A stretch of 64,000 nt of DNA from Ramlibacter lithotrophicus (lineage in GTDB: Bacteria; Pseudomonadota; Gammaproteobacteria; Burkholderiales; Burkholderiaceae_C), in assembly GCF_012184415.1 (NCBI RefSeq), contig NZ_VTOX01000001.1, forward strand, positions 1,054,001-1,118,000, written 5' to 3'. The first letter of the stretch is position 1, and the number at the start of each line of letters is the position of its first letter. The notes beneath the pieces are model-generated. The model saw only the letters and a list, made by a program, of their open reading frames with translations. It had not been told where the DNA came from and did no database searches. Positions 1 through 8,659 of this stretch are shown here, in pieces. The position numbers and the translations under genes are program-made.

Positions 1-201
1 GCCTTCGAGCGTGATGCGCCCCGCGGTCGGCTGCAACACGCCCGTCAACAGGTTGACCAGCGTCGTCTTGCCGGCGCCGTTGGGTCCGATCAGCGCATGG
101 CGCGCGCCCTTGCGCAGGTCGAGGTCGACGTTGCCGGTGGCCGTGATCCCGCCGAAGCGCTTGACGAGGCCGCGCGTGCTGAGCACCACCTCGCCGCTCA
201 T
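1..201 (-). CDS. livG: Liv-type ABC transporter ATP-binding protein, 5' part only
   Basis: This is the N-terminal 67 residues of an ATPase that would energise import of branched-chain amino acids or related organic acids; the rest lies beyond the left edge. The Walker A motif GPNGAGKTT is visible at about residues 39-47, after the usual LivG opening with a VKRFGG motif. The ATG overlaps the stop of the upstream livM gene as ATGA, so it is the last visible gene of a minus-strand SBP-livH-livM-livG operon. The family assignment is firm from Walker A and context; substrate is unknown. Confidence 0.9.
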   Translation of the reverse strand, partial: MSGEVVLSTRGLVKRFGGITATGNVDLDLRKGARHALIGPNGAGKTTLVNLLTGVLQPTAGRITLEG

Positions 202-1166
202 GGCTTGCGCCCCCGCCGCCACCAGGTCCAGGGGCGCACCAGCCGGTCGCGACCCACCAGCACCAGCACCACCAGAAACAGGCCGAGCCAGAACGTCCAG
301 TACTGCGGCGTCGCCGCCGAGAGAACGTCCTGCATCAGCTTGAACACGATGGCGCCTGCCACGCCGCCGTACAGCCAGCCCGTGCCGCCCACCACCAGCA
401 TCAGCATGACGTCGGCCGAGCGGTGGAAGTCGAACACGTCCAGCGACGCGAACCCGGTGGTCTGCGCCAGCAGCGCCCCGGCCGCGCCCGCGATTGCGGC
501 GGCGACCGTATAGGAAAAGGCCAGCCGCGTGCCGACGGGGATCCCGATCGCCATGGCCCGCAGCCGGTTGTCGCGGATCGCCTGCAGGCTGGCGCCCAGC
601 GGCGAGTTGACGAAGCGGCGCGCCAGGGCGAAGAAGATCAGGAGCACCGTGAGCGAATACCACGCGGCGGTGCGTCCGGAGAGGTCGAATTCGAAGCGCC
701 CGAGCACCGGGCCCATCACCACGCCCTGCAGGCCGTCGGCGCCCCCCGTCAGCCAGTCGAGCTTGTTGGCCAGCTCCAGCAGGATCAGCCCAAAGCCCAG
801 CGTCACCATCAGGCGCGTGAGGTCGCTGCCGCGCTGGATCGTGACCGAAGCCACCGCGCCCACCACGCCCGCCGCGGCGATGCCGACGGCCAGCCCCGTC
901 AACGGGTCGGGCATGACGTGCTTGGCGAAGAGCGCCGCCGAATACGCGCCCATGCCGAGGAACGCGGCGTGGCCAAGCGACACGATGCCGGTGTACCCGA
1001 GCACGAGGTCGAGCGACAGCGCGAACAGCGCCACGATGGCGATCTCGTTGACGATCAGCGCATGCGACGGGAAGGCGAGCGGCGCGGCGAAGGCGCCCAG
1101 CCACAGCAGCGGCTCCCACGCGCGCCACCGGCGCCTGGCGAGCAGGGACGCCGAACCGTCGCTCAT
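198..1166 (-). CDS. livM: Liv-type ABC transporter permease, LivM family
   Basis: A 322-residue inner-membrane permease that would pair with LivH to form the translocation channel. It starts at the ATG giving MSDGSASLL, which overlaps the livH stop as ATGA; the longer open frame upstream is only read-through in another gene's frame. Several hydrophobic helices and the LivM signature GYTGIVSLGHAAFLGMGAY at about residues 50-68 are visible. It is read with livH, a periplasmic binding protein and livG. Substrate cannot be told from sequence; such systems take branched-chain amino acids, amides or aromatic acids. Confidence 0.93.
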   Translation of the reverse strand: MSDGSASLLARRRWRAWEPLLWLGAFAAPLAFPSHALIVNEIAIVALFALSLDLVLGYTGIVSLGHAAFLGMGAYSAALFAKHVMPDPLTGLAVGIAAAGVVGAVASVTIQRGSDLTRLMVTLGFGLILLELANKLDWLTGGADGLQGVVMGPVLGRFEFDLSGRTAAWYSLTVLLIFFALARRFVNSPLGASLQAIRDNRLRAMAIGIPVGTRLAFSYTVAAAIAGAAGALLAQTTGFASLDVFDFHRSADVMLMLVVGGTGWLYGGVAGAIVFKLMQDVLSAATPQYWTFWLGLFLVVLVLVGRDRLVRPWTWWRRGRKP

Positions 1167-2035
1167 GCCTTGCTCCCGCGTGAGAACAGGCCTTGCGGAC
1201 GCCAGATCAGGATCGCGATCATCAGGCTGTAGACGATGAAGGCGCCGAGCTTGGGGATGTAGTACTTGCCGGCGACGTCGGCGACGCCCAGCAGCAGCGC
1301 CGCCAGCAGCGGGCCGGTGATCGAGGACGTTCCGCCCACCGCCACGACGATGAGGAAATAGATCATGAACTTCAGCGGGAACGTGGGGTCGAGGCCGAGC
1401 ACCTCGGCGCCCAGCGCGCCGCCCAGCCCGGCGAGCCCGGAGCCGAAGGCGAAGGTGGCGAGGAAGATCGCGTTGACGTTGATGCCCAGTCCCGCCGCCA
1501 CGCGCTGGTCGTCCACCGCCGCCCGCAAGCGGCTGCCGAAGCAGGTGCGCGCCAGCACGTACTGCAGGCCCACGGTGAGGGCGGCGCAGACGGCGATGAT
1601 GAACAGGCGGTAATGCCCCATGCCGAGGATCCAGTCGCCGGTGCCGATCTCGGTGCGGCCGCGCAGGAAGCCCGGCAGCTGGATGATCTGCTGCGTAGAC
1701 CCCATGAACCAGTCGGCGGCGGCGACCGCCATGAACGTGAGGCCGATCGAGAACAGCACCTGGTCCAGGTGCGGCTTGCGGTACATGGGCCGGTAGAGCG
1801 TGCGCTCCAGCACCGCGCCGAGCAGTGCCGTGCCGGCGAAGGCGATCGGCAGGCACCAGAGGAACGGCACGCCCCAGCGCTGCATCAGCAGCACCGTGAG
1901 GTAGCCGCCCGCCATCGCGAACGCCCCGTGCGCGAGGTTGATGAAGTTCATCAGCCCCATGGTCACGGACAGCCCGACGGCCAGGATGAAGAGCAGCATC
2001 CCGTAGGCGATGCCGTCGAAGAGGATGGTGAGCAT
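1163..2035 (-). CDS. livH: Liv-type ABC transporter permease, LivH family
   Basis: A 290-residue integral membrane permease. It opens with the typical LivH run GIAYGMLLFILAVGLSVT followed by MGLMNFINLAHGAF, the segment conserved in this family near the first cytoplasmic loop. About eight membrane segments are expected. It lies 26 bp after the binding-protein gene and overlaps livM by 4 bp, so all are probably one transcript. No unusual residues were noticed. Confidence 0.94.
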   Translation of the reverse strand: MLTILFDGIAYGMLLFILAVGLSVTMGLMNFINLAHGAFAMAGGYLTVLLMQRWGVPFLWCLPIAFAGTALLGAVLERTLYRPMYRKPHLDQVLFSIGLTFMAVAAADWFMGSTQQIIQLPGFLRGRTEIGTGDWILGMGHYRLFIIAVCAALTVGLQYVLARTCFGSRLRAAVDDQRVAAGLGINVNAIFLATFAFGSGLAGLGGALGAEVLGLDPTFPLKFMIYFLIVVAVGGTSSITGPLLAALLLGVADVAGKYYIPKLGAFIVYSLMIAILIWRPQGLFSRGSKA

Positions 2036-2061
2036 GAATGCCGGGGCCTGGCCTCCCGGCC

Positions 2062-3234
2062 TTACCTCGCCTTGCCCGGGTCCTTCACGTCCTTGATCAC
2101 GTCGAACTCGACGTTCCAGAGCTGGCCGTCCTTCTTCTCCACCTTGCGGATGTAGACGTTGTGCACGACGTCGCGCGTCTGGGCGTCGATGAACATCGGG
2201 CCGCGCGGGCTCTCGAACACCTGTCCCTTCATCGCCGCCAGCAGCGCGTCGCCGCCGCCGGCACCCTTGGTCCTCTTTACCGCTTCGTAGATGACCCGCA
2301 TGCCGTCGTAGCCGCCCACCGCCATGAAATTGGGCCGCAGGTTGCCGTTGGCCTTCATGAACGCGTCGACGAACTTGCGGTTGGCCGGCGAATCGTGCGC
2401 CGCCGAGTAGTGGTGCGACGTCACCACGCCCACCGCCACGTCACCCATGCCGTTGAGGATGTCGTCGTCCGTGACGTCGCCGGTGCCGATCAGGCGGATG
2501 CCGGCCTTGTCCAGCCCGCGCTCGGCGAACTGCTTCATCAGCGCGGCCCCCGCGCCCGAGGGAACGAACGTGAACACGGCGTCGGGTTTGGCGTCGCGCA
2601 CTTTCTGCAGGAACGGTGCGAAGTCCGGATTGCGCAGCGGCACCCGCAGCGAGTCCACGACCTGCCCGCCGTTGAACTGGAAGCGCTCCTTGAAGAACTT
2701 CTCGGCATCGATGCCCGGGCCGTAGTCGGTGACCAGCGTCACCACCTTCCTGATGCCGTTCTTCGGCGCCCAGTCGGCGATCGCCACCGACACCTGGGGC
2801 AGCGTGAAGCTGCTGCGCACGATGTACGGCGATGCCTGCGTGATGCTGGAGGTGGCCGCCGCCATCACGACCAGAGGCGTCTTCGACTGGGTCGCGATCG
2901 GCGCCGTTGCCAGCGCGAGCGGCGTCAGCCCGAAACCCGCCAGCACGTTCACCTTGTCGTTGACGACCAGTTCCTGCGCGATGCGCTTGGTGACGTCCGG
3001 GGTGCCGGTATCGTCCTTGACGATCAGCTCGATCTTGCGGCCCGCTACTGTGTCGCCGTTCTGGGCCACGTACAGGCGCGCCGCGGCTTCCACCTGCTTG
3101 CCGGTGGACGCGAACGGCCCCGTCATCGGCAGGATGAGTCCGACCCGGAAGGTGCCGGACTGCGCCAGGCCCAGGCTGCTGGCCGCGAGCAGCACTGCGG
3201 CCAGGGCGGTTCGGATCATCGTTGGCTGGTGCAT
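2062..3234 (-). CDS. Liv-type ABC transporter periplasmic substrate-binding protein
   Basis: A 390-residue periplasmic ligand-binding protein of the Peripla_BP_6 (LivJ) family. The N-terminus carries a signal peptide (IRTALAAVLLAASSLGLAQ), followed by the family start FRVGLILPMTGPFASTGKQ. The chosen ATG gives MHQPTMIRT; the in-frame Met at residue 6 is an alternative. The ribosome-binding site GGAG is joined directly to a GAGACAA heptamer array upstream, which is unusual. It is first in the operon with livH, livM and livG and would set its specificity. Ligand is not predictable by eye; Burkholderiales carry many such paralogues. Confidence 0.9.
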   Translation of the reverse strand: MHQPTMIRTALAAVLLAASSLGLAQSGTFRVGLILPMTGPFASTGKQVEAAARLYVAQNGDTVAGRKIELIVKDDTGTPDVTKRIAQELVVNDKVNVLAGFGLTPLALATAPIATQSKTPLVVMAAATSSITQASPYIVRSSFTLPQVSVAIADWAPKNGIRKVVTLVTDYGPGIDAEKFFKERFQFNGGQVVDSLRVPLRNPDFAPFLQKVRDAKPDAVFTFVPSGAGAALMKQFAERGLDKAGIRLIGTGDVTDDDILNGMGDVAVGVVTSHHYSAAHDSPANRKFVDAFMKANGNLRPNFMAVGGYDGMRVIYEAVKRTKGAGGGDALLAAMKGQVFESPRGPMFIDAQTRDVVHNVYIRKVEKKDGQLWNVEFDVIKDVKDPGKAR

Positions 3235-3243
3235 GGTGTCTCC

Positions 3244-3279
3244 TTGTCTCTTGTCTCTTGTCTCTTGTCTCGTTGTCTC
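3244..3279. repeat. Heptamer tandem array (TTGTCTC)x5
   Basis: Four perfect head-to-tail copies of TTGTCTC at 3244-3271, then one G and a fifth copy at 3273-3279. A near-copy, TGTCTCC, continues into the ribosome-binding site of the binding-protein gene, whose ATG is only 9 bp away. On the transcribed strand the leader reads GAGACAA repeats leading into GGAGACACC-ATG. Confidence 0.9.
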
Positions 3280-3459
3280 GTCGCCGGGACGCAGCCGCGC
3301 GCGAACGTCGCGATTCTGGGCCCGCGCGCGCCATGGGCCAACCGGGCAAGCCCCACTACCAGCTATGCCGCAGCACTATAGCGGGCGGCCGGCTATCGCA
3401 GCGGCGCCGGGGCCGGTGTTCTAACATACCGGCTTCGCAGCACCGCCAGAGGAGACGCC

Positions 3460-4572
3460 ATGCAACAGCTTCCCGCCCGCTACGACCATGTCGGCAGCTT
3501 CCTGCGACCCTTGTACCTGCTGGAGGCGCGCGCGCAGAAGGCCAGCGGCCAGATCGATGCGGCGCAACTGCGCGCCGTGGAGGACCGCGCGATCGCCGAG
3601 ATCGTCAAGTTCCAGGAGGACGTGGGCCTCAAGAGCATCACCGACGGCGAGTTCCGCCGCACCTACTTCCACATCGATTTCCTGGAGCAGCTCGGTGGCG
3701 TGAAGACCGACATCCCGGTGACCATCCGCAAGCCCGACGGCACCGAGGAGCTGGCGCCTCCGGTGATGCGCGTGATCGACAAGGTGCGCCATGCGAAGGA
3801 CATCCAGCGCGCCGACTTCGAATACCTCAAGAGCCGCGTCGGCCCCGGCCGCACGCCGAAGGTGACGATCCCCTCGCCCACCATGCTGCACTTTCGCGGC
3901 GGGCGCGCCGGCATCAGCCGCGAGGCCTACCCGGAGCTGGAGCCCGATTTCTACGACGACGTGGCGCGCGCCTATGGCGACGAGCTGCGTTCGCTGGCGG
4001 CGGCCGGCTGCACCTACGTGCAGATGGACGACACCAACCTCGCCTACCTCTGCGACGAGAAGATGCGCGAGGCGGCGCGCCAGCGCGGCGACGACCCCGA
4101 CGAACTGCCGCACCGGTACGCGAAATTCATCAACAAGGTGGTCGCGCAAAAGCCCGAGGGAATGCTGCTGGCCATGCACCTGTGCCGCGGCAACTTCAAG
4201 AGCACCTTCGCGGCGCAGGGCAACTACGAGCCGGTGGCCGAGGCGCTGCTCAAGGAGATGAACCTCGACGCGTACTTCATGGAGTACGACGACGACCGCT
4301 CCGGCGACTTCCGGCCGCTGCGCTACCTGCCCAAGGGCAAGACCGTGGTGCTGGGGCTGGTGACGACGAAGTTCGGCGAACTCGAAAACAAGGACGTCCT
4401 CAAGCGCCGCATCGACGAAGCGTCGAAGTACGCGCCGCTCGAGCAGCTCGCGCTGTCGCCGCAGTGCGGCTTCTCGAGCACCGTGCACGGCAACAACATC
4501 GCCGTGGAAGCCCAGCGCCAGAAGCTCCGGCTGGTGATCGAGACCGCCCGGGAAGTCTGGGGCGATCGCTAG
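3460..4572 (+). CDS. MetE C-terminal-domain-like methyltransferase (cobalamin-independent methionine synthase family)
   Basis: A 370-residue cytosolic protein resembling only the catalytic C-terminal half of MetE, about half of full MetE length. The zinc-ligand pattern is complete: His240 and Cys242 (MHLCRGN), Glu275 (MEYDDDR) and Cys336 (SPQCGFSS); the Glu-to-Cys spacing equals that in MetE. The ATG is preceded by AGAGGAGA. Family members act as alternative methionine synthases or methyl transferases using donors other than folylpolyglutamate, but some have unknown substrates. It stands alone with 225 bp upstream and no riboswitch that I recognise. The fold and metal site are well supported; the exact donor and acceptor are not. 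Confidence 0.82.
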   Translation: MQQLPARYDHVGSFLRPLYLLEARAQKASGQIDAAQLRAVEDRAIAEIVKFQEDVGLKSITDGEFRRTYFHIDFLEQLGGVKTDIPVTIRKPDGTEELAPPVMRVIDKVRHAKDIQRADFEYLKSRVGPGRTPKVTIPSPTMLHFRGGRAGISREAYPELEPDFYDDVARAYGDELRSLAAAGCTYVQMDDTNLAYLCDEKMREAARQRGDDPDELPHRYAKFINKVVAQKPEGMLLAMHLCRGNFKSTFAAQGNYEPVAEALLKEMNLDAYFMEYDDDRSGDFRPLRYLPKGKTVVLGLVTTKFGELENKDVLKRRIDEASKYAPLEQLALSPQCGFSSTVHGNNIAVEAQRQKLRLVIETAREVWGDR

Positions 4573-4613
4573 GCTGGCCGCACTCCGACGAACCTCTGAA
4601 CACCGCTTCCGCC

Positions 4614-5603
4614 ATGTCCTGCCTCACCCGACGCCACGCGCTTGGCACCGCCGGCGCCCTCGCCCTCCTCGCCACGGCCGGTGCCGCCGTGGCCGCGCCC
4701 CGGTTCCGGATGCAGTCGTGGCCGCTCAAGGCTCCCGAGCGGACCGGTATCCACGACGTGGCGCCGGCGCCGGATGGCGGCGTGTGGTTCACCGCGCAGG
4801 CGAGCGGCCACCTCGGATGGTTCGATCCGAAGAGCGGGCGCACCGAGCTGATCCCGCTGGCGCAGCGTTCGTCGCCGCATGGCGTGATCCAGGGTCCCGA
4901 CAAGGCGGCCTGGATCACCGACGGCGCCCAGAACGCGATCGTGCGCGTGGGCTGGCCGGACCGCAAGGTCATGGCGTTCCCGCTGCCGGCGGGACTGCCG
5001 CACGTCAACCTCAACACGGCCGCCTTCGACAGGGACGGCGACCTGTGGTTCACCGGCCAGCTCGGCTACGTGGGCAAGCTCACCGTGAAGACCGGCCAGG
5101 TGCGGGCCGGCGTGGTGCCGCGCGGCCGTGGTCCATACGGCATCTGCGCCACGCCGGCCGGCGAGATCTGGTGGTGTTCGCTGGCCGGCTCGTACATCGC
5201 GCGCATCGACCGCCGCACCGGCGAGTCGGTGATGGTCGAGCCGCCGACCCGCGAGCAGGGTGCGCGCCGGATCTGGAGCGACAGCCAGGGGCGGCTGTGG
5301 GTCGCGGAATGGAACAGCGGGCAGCTCTCCATGCACGATCCGCAGGCCAGGAGCTGGAAGGCGTGGAAGCTGCCGGGCCAGTCGCCGCAGCCCTATGCCG
5401 TCTACGTCGACGAACGCGACCTGGTGTGGGTCAGCGACTTCGGCGGCAACGCGGTGTTCGCGTTCGATCCGCGCACCGAGAAGTTCGAACGCTTCGCCAT
5501 GCCGCGCGCCAATGCCAATGTGCGCCAGATCCTTGGCCGCCCCGGCGAAGTCTGGCTGCCGGAAAGCGGCACCGAGCACATCACCGTGATCCGGACGGCG
5601 TAG
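4614..5603 (+). CDS. Exported beta-propeller protein, virginiamycin B lyase (Vgb)-like
   Basis: A 329-residue protein starting MSCLTRRHALGTAGALALL, a twin-arginine type signal peptide followed by AAPRF, so probably exported folded through Tat. The mature part shows repeated blades of the form 'GxxWFT...LGYVGKL', 'GEIWWCS...IARID', 'RLWVAEW...' and 'LVWVSDFGGNAVFAFDP', typical of seven-bladed Vgb/SMP-30/streptogramin-lyase-like propellers. Such proteins are often annotated as lyases, but most have no tested activity and the antibiotic-lyase role should not be assumed. It lies 41 bp after the MetE-like gene on the same strand and may share its transcript. Confidence 0.75.
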   Translation: MSCLTRRHALGTAGALALLATAGAAVAAPRFRMQSWPLKAPERTGIHDVAPAPDGGVWFTAQASGHLGWFDPKSGRTELIPLAQRSSPHGVIQGPDKAAWITDGAQNAIVRVGWPDRKVMAFPLPAGLPHVNLNTAAFDRDGDLWFTGQLGYVGKLTVKTGQVRAGVVPRGRGPYGICATPAGEIWWCSLAGSYIARIDRRTGESVMVEPPTREQGARRIWSDSQGRLWVAEWNSGQLSMHDPQARSWKAWKLPGQSPQPYAVYVDERDLVWVSDFGGNAVFAFDPRTEKFERFAMPRANANVRQILGRPGEVWLPESGTEHITVIRTA

Positions 5604-5745
5604 CGACGGTGCTGCGCCACCGGCGGTGCTCGTGCGTGGGCCCGTGCGGCAAATCTTCGTAAGCGCTGTCACAACGCGGGGCGACGCTCTTGTGCAGTCG
5701 CAAGGTCTGCAGTGTCATGGCGTTCACTTTTCGGGAGTACACGCC

Positions 5746-7266
5746 ATGGTCGCGCCGGTACGCTGCTTCGCCATTCTTCTGGCCGTCCTGGCTTCCGCGT
5801 GGAGCCCCGGCGCGAACGCGGACGGTGCCACCCATCCGTTCGCATCCTCGGTTCCGATTCCCGACCGTTACATCGTCGTGTTCCGCAGTACGGTCGCGAA
5901 CCCCGCCGCCGAAGCCGCCAGCCTTGTGCGGGGTGCGGGACCCGGTGCGCAGCTGCATCATGTCTACGGGGTGGCAATCAGGGGGTTCGCCGCCACGCTG
6001 CCGGCGCAGGCACTCCAGGGGCTGCGGAACAACCCCCGCATCGAGTCCGTCGAACAGGACCAGACGGTCTCGCTGCAGGCCACGCAATTCGATGCCACCT
6101 GGGGACTCGATCGAATCGACCAGCATTACCTCGCACTCAGCAGCACGTACGTCTACGACCGCACCGGCGACGGCGTGACGGCGTTCATCATCGATACCGG
6201 CATCCGGGCGGACCACGTCGATATCACGGGGCGGGTGGGCAGCGGATTCGATTCGGTTGGTGACGGGCGCGGCACGGCCGACTGCAATGGTCACGGCACG
6301 CACGTGGCGGGCACGGTGGGCGGTTCGGCATGGGGCGTCGCGAAGTCGGTCGCGCTGGTCCCGGTCCGGGTGCTCAATTGCCGCGGGTCGGGCAGCTGGA
6401 GCGGCGTGATCGCGGGCGTGGACTGGGTCGCCGGCACCACGGTGCGCCCCGCCGTAGCCAACATGTCGCTTGGCGGCGGGAAGTCGGCTGCCGTGAACGC
6501 CGCCGTCGCGGGAGCGGTCGGCAAGGGAGTGACCATGGTCGTGGCGGCGGGCAACAGCACGGCGGATGCCTGCAGCTACTCGCCCGCCAGTGAACCCAGC
6601 GCGATCACCGTCGGCGCCACCACCCGCAACGATGCCGGCGCTTCCTACAGCAACTACGGCGCCTGCATCGACCTGTACGCGCCCGGCAGCAGCATCACCT
6701 CGGCGTGGCACACCAGCAGCACGGCCATCAACACGATCAGCGGCACCTCCATGGCGTCCCCGCACGTGGCCGGCGCCGCCGTCCTGGTGTCCGAGGCGAA
6801 CTACGACGCGAACACCAGGAGCTACGCCTCGCCAGCCGCGATCGGTTCCTTCCTCACGACCAACGCGACCGCAGGCGTGCTGAGTGCGATCGGCGCCGGC
6901 TCGCCCAATCTGCTGCTCTACTCGCGCGGTTCCGGTGCGGCCGCCGAGCCCGGCACCACGACGGTCGGCATCGCCTCGGTGAACGGCTACGGCGCGAAGA
7001 GCGGCAAGAACTGGCGCGCCCGCGCCACCATCGCCGTAGGCAGCGGCACAGACAAGGCCACCCCCGTGGCCAACGTGACGGTCACCGGGTCCTTCGAGCC
7101 CGGCGGCAGCGCGAGCTGCGTCACCGACGGCAGCGGTCGCTGCACGGTGACGAGCAGCGCCATTTCCGCAGCGATCCCGCAGACGAACTTCACCGTCTCC
7201 AACCTCGCGGGGTCGCGCCTGTCGTTCGACGGCGCCACGGCCAGCATCGTGATCCTCAAGCCCTGA
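5746..7266 (+). CDS. Secreted S8 family serine protease (subtilase) with I9 propeptide
   Basis: A 506-residue secreted protease. The ATG at 5746 is chosen because it has GGGAG nearby and begins a signal peptide (VAPVRCFAILLAVLASAW); a longer frame upstream lacks one. An inhibitor-I9 propeptide follows (YIVVFRSTV onward, about residues 42-115). The catalytic triad is Asp150 (FIIDTGI), His183 (GHGTHVAG) and Ser335 (SGTSMASPHVAG), with oxyanion Asn270 (AAGNS), matching the proteinase K/aqualysin branch. About 100 residues at the C-terminus, from about residue 407, form a beta-rich extension with a Cys pair (SCVTDGSGRC), probably an Ig-like or adhesion module. It is probably self-processed after export. 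Confidence 0.92.
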   Translation: MVAPVRCFAILLAVLASAWSPGANADGATHPFASSVPIPDRYIVVFRSTVANPAAEAASLVRGAGPGAQLHHVYGVAIRGFAATLPAQALQGLRNNPRIESVEQDQTVSLQATQFDATWGLDRIDQHYLALSSTYVYDRTGDGVTAFIIDTGIRADHVDITGRVGSGFDSVGDGRGTADCNGHGTHVAGTVGGSAWGVAKSVALVPVRVLNCRGSGSWSGVIAGVDWVAGTTVRPAVANMSLGGGKSAAVNAAVAGAVGKGVTMVVAAGNSTADACSYSPASEPSAITVGATTRNDAGASYSNYGACIDLYAPGSSITSAWHTSSTAINTISGTSMASPHVAGAAVLVSEANYDANTRSYASPAAIGSFLTTNATAGVLSAIGAGSPNLLLYSRGSGAAAEPGTTTVGIASVNGYGAKSGKNWRARATIAVGSGTDKATPVANVTVTGSFEPGGSASCVTDGSGRCTVTSSAISAAIPQTNFTVSNLAGSRLSFDGATASIVILKP

Positions 7267-7307
7267 GCGCCACCGCGCCCCCCCTACTCGGCCGCTGCGT
7301 TGCCACC

Positions 7308-7349
7308 TTGACTCACGTCAAGGTAATCGACGGGCGGGCGACTATTGTT
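7308..7349 (+). promoter_or_regulatory. Putative FNR-class activated promoter (site plus -10)
   Basis: TTGACtcacGTCAA at 7308-7321 is a perfect inverted repeat with the 5-4-5 layout of FNR/Anr-type sites. A -10-like TATTGT lies at 7344-7349. If transcription starts about 7 bp after it, at 7356, the centre of the site is at -41.5, the position of class II FNR activation. The SPW gene starts 71 bp after that point. Confidence 0.6.
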
Positions 7350-7426
7350 CAAGCGCCATTTGCGGGGCGCCGGACAGCACGGGCGACTCCGCCACAAGAG
7401 CTTCTTTCGCTCGACAGGAGACAACC

Positions 7427-7783
7427 ATGATGAAGCAGTTGAAGCACTGGCAGGACACGGGCAATGCGGTCCTCGGTCTGTGGCTCGTGTTCTCGCCGCT
7501 TGTGCTCGGGTTCCAGACCGAGCTCGTCGACATGGGCAACACGGCGCTGGTGGGCCTGTTGCTGCTGGCGGCCGCCCTCGGCGGCATGTTCGTGCCGCGT
7601 GCCTGGGAAGACTGGACCGAAACCGCGCTGGGCTTGTGGCTTGCCGTGGCGCCGTGGGTGACCGGCTTCGCCACCACCATCGCGACGGTGAATGCCGTCA
7701 TCGTCGGCCTGATCGTGCTGACGCTGGCGCTGTGGGCGCTGCAGGACTACGGGCTCGCGCCGCCCGAGAGCGCCGCGCACTGA
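7427..7783 (+). CDS. SPW-repeat small membrane protein
   Basis: A 118-residue inner-membrane protein made of two similar halves. Each has a Trp-rich helix ending in an SPW-like motif: FSPLVLGF at about residues 23-30 and APWVTGF at about 75-81. Each is followed by a second helix, giving four membrane spans. This matches the SPW (PF03779) family, whose molecular function is not established. The start has AGGAG at good distance. A probable FNR-type promoter upstream suggests induction at low oxygen. The downstream neighbour is convergent, so it is probably a single-gene unit. Confidence 0.85.
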   Translation: MMKQLKHWQDTGNAVLGLWLVFSPLVLGFQTELVDMGNTALVGLLLLAAALGGMFVPRAWEDWTETALGLWLAVAPWVTGFATTIATVNAVIVGLIVLTLALWALQDYGLAPPESAAH

Positions 7784-7813
7784 AACACCGCGCCGGTCGC
7801 GCTTCGCGGTCCC

Positions 7814-8593
7814 CTATTCGGTCCAGGGAACGCCGCCGGCGAAGGTCTTGTAGCTGACGGCGGCGAGCCAGCCGCTGTCGACCGGCAGCGTGACGCCCGT
7901 GATGGCGCGGGCCGCATCCGAGCACAGGAAGAACACCGCCTCGGCGATGTCCTGTGGCGCCGGCAGGCGGTCCAGCGCATGCACCGCCATCATCTTCTTC
8001 TCGTCGCGCAGGCCGGCGTCCATCCGGGCGCGCAGCGGCGGCGTCATGACGTAGGTGGGCGCCACGCTGTTGACCCGGATGCCGTGCCGCCCGAGCTCCA
8101 CGGCGAGCAACTGCGTCAGGCGCGAGACCGCGGCCTTGCCCGGGTTGTAGGCCGGCAGCGGCAGCGGCATGAAGCTGTTGATGGAGCTGACGGTGACGAT
8201 CGCCCCCTCGCGGCGCTGGGTCATGCGCCGGCCGAAGCTGCGGCAGGCGTGCACGGTGCCGAGGTAGTTCACGCGCCAGACGCGCTCGTGGGCTTCCATG
8301 TCCATGTCCAGCACGGTCTCGGCGTTCGCGATGAGGCCGGCGGAGGTGAAGAGCACGCGCACCGGCGGGCCTTCCTGCTCGATCGCGTGGGCAACCCGCT
8401 CTACCGCGTCCGGGTCGCCGACGTCGCACGAATGGAAAGAGGCACCGCCTCCAAGTTCATTCGCCAGCGCCTCGCCCGCTTCGCGGTTCAGGTCGACGAC
8501 CGCCACCCGCATCCCCGACAGCGCAAAACGCCGCGCCGTGGCCGCGCCGATGCCGCTCGCGCCGCCGGTGACGACAGCCGTTGCCTCGCTCAT
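7814..8593 (-). CDS. Short-chain dehydrogenase/reductase (SDR)
   Basis: A 259-residue classical SDR expected to oxidise an alcohol or reduce a ketone with NAD(P). The glycine-rich dinucleotide motif TGGASGIG lies at about residues 9-16. Asp34 after the second strand (VAVVDLN) suggests NAD preference. The active site has Tyr149 and Lys153 (YNPGK) with Ser near 137-140. The usual NNAG is altered to TSAG. It ends convergently with the SPW gene and sits 66 bp upstream of a kinase on the same strand. No partner enzymes are beside it, so no substrate is proposed. Confidence 0.85.
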   Translation of the reverse strand: MSEATAVVTGGASGIGAATARRFALSGMRVAVVDLNREAGEALANELGGGASFHSCDVGDPDAVERVAHAIEQEGPPVRVLFTSAGLIANAETVLDMDMEAHERVWRVNYLGTVHACRSFGRRMTQRREGAIVTVSSINSFMPLPLPAYNPGKAAVSRLTQLLAVELGRHGIRVNSVAPTYVMTPPLRARMDAGLRDEKKMMAVHALDRLPAPQDIAEAVFFLCSDAARAITGVTLPVDSGWLAAVSYKTFAGGVPWTE

Positions 8594-8659
8594 GTGGATC
8601 TCCTCTCAAGGCAGGCAGTATGCCGCAAGAGGCGCCGGCGTCGCGGTGGCCGGCCCGGC

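Noticed and set aside
3460-4572. Full-length MetE methionine synthase
   Set aside because: Only the C-terminal catalytic half is present; there is no N-terminal domain and no frameshift upstream that would supply it.
4614-5603. Antibiotic-resistance enzyme (virginiamycin B lyase)
   Set aside because: Only general propeller similarity is visible; a signal peptide and context do not support a specific streptogramin lyase.
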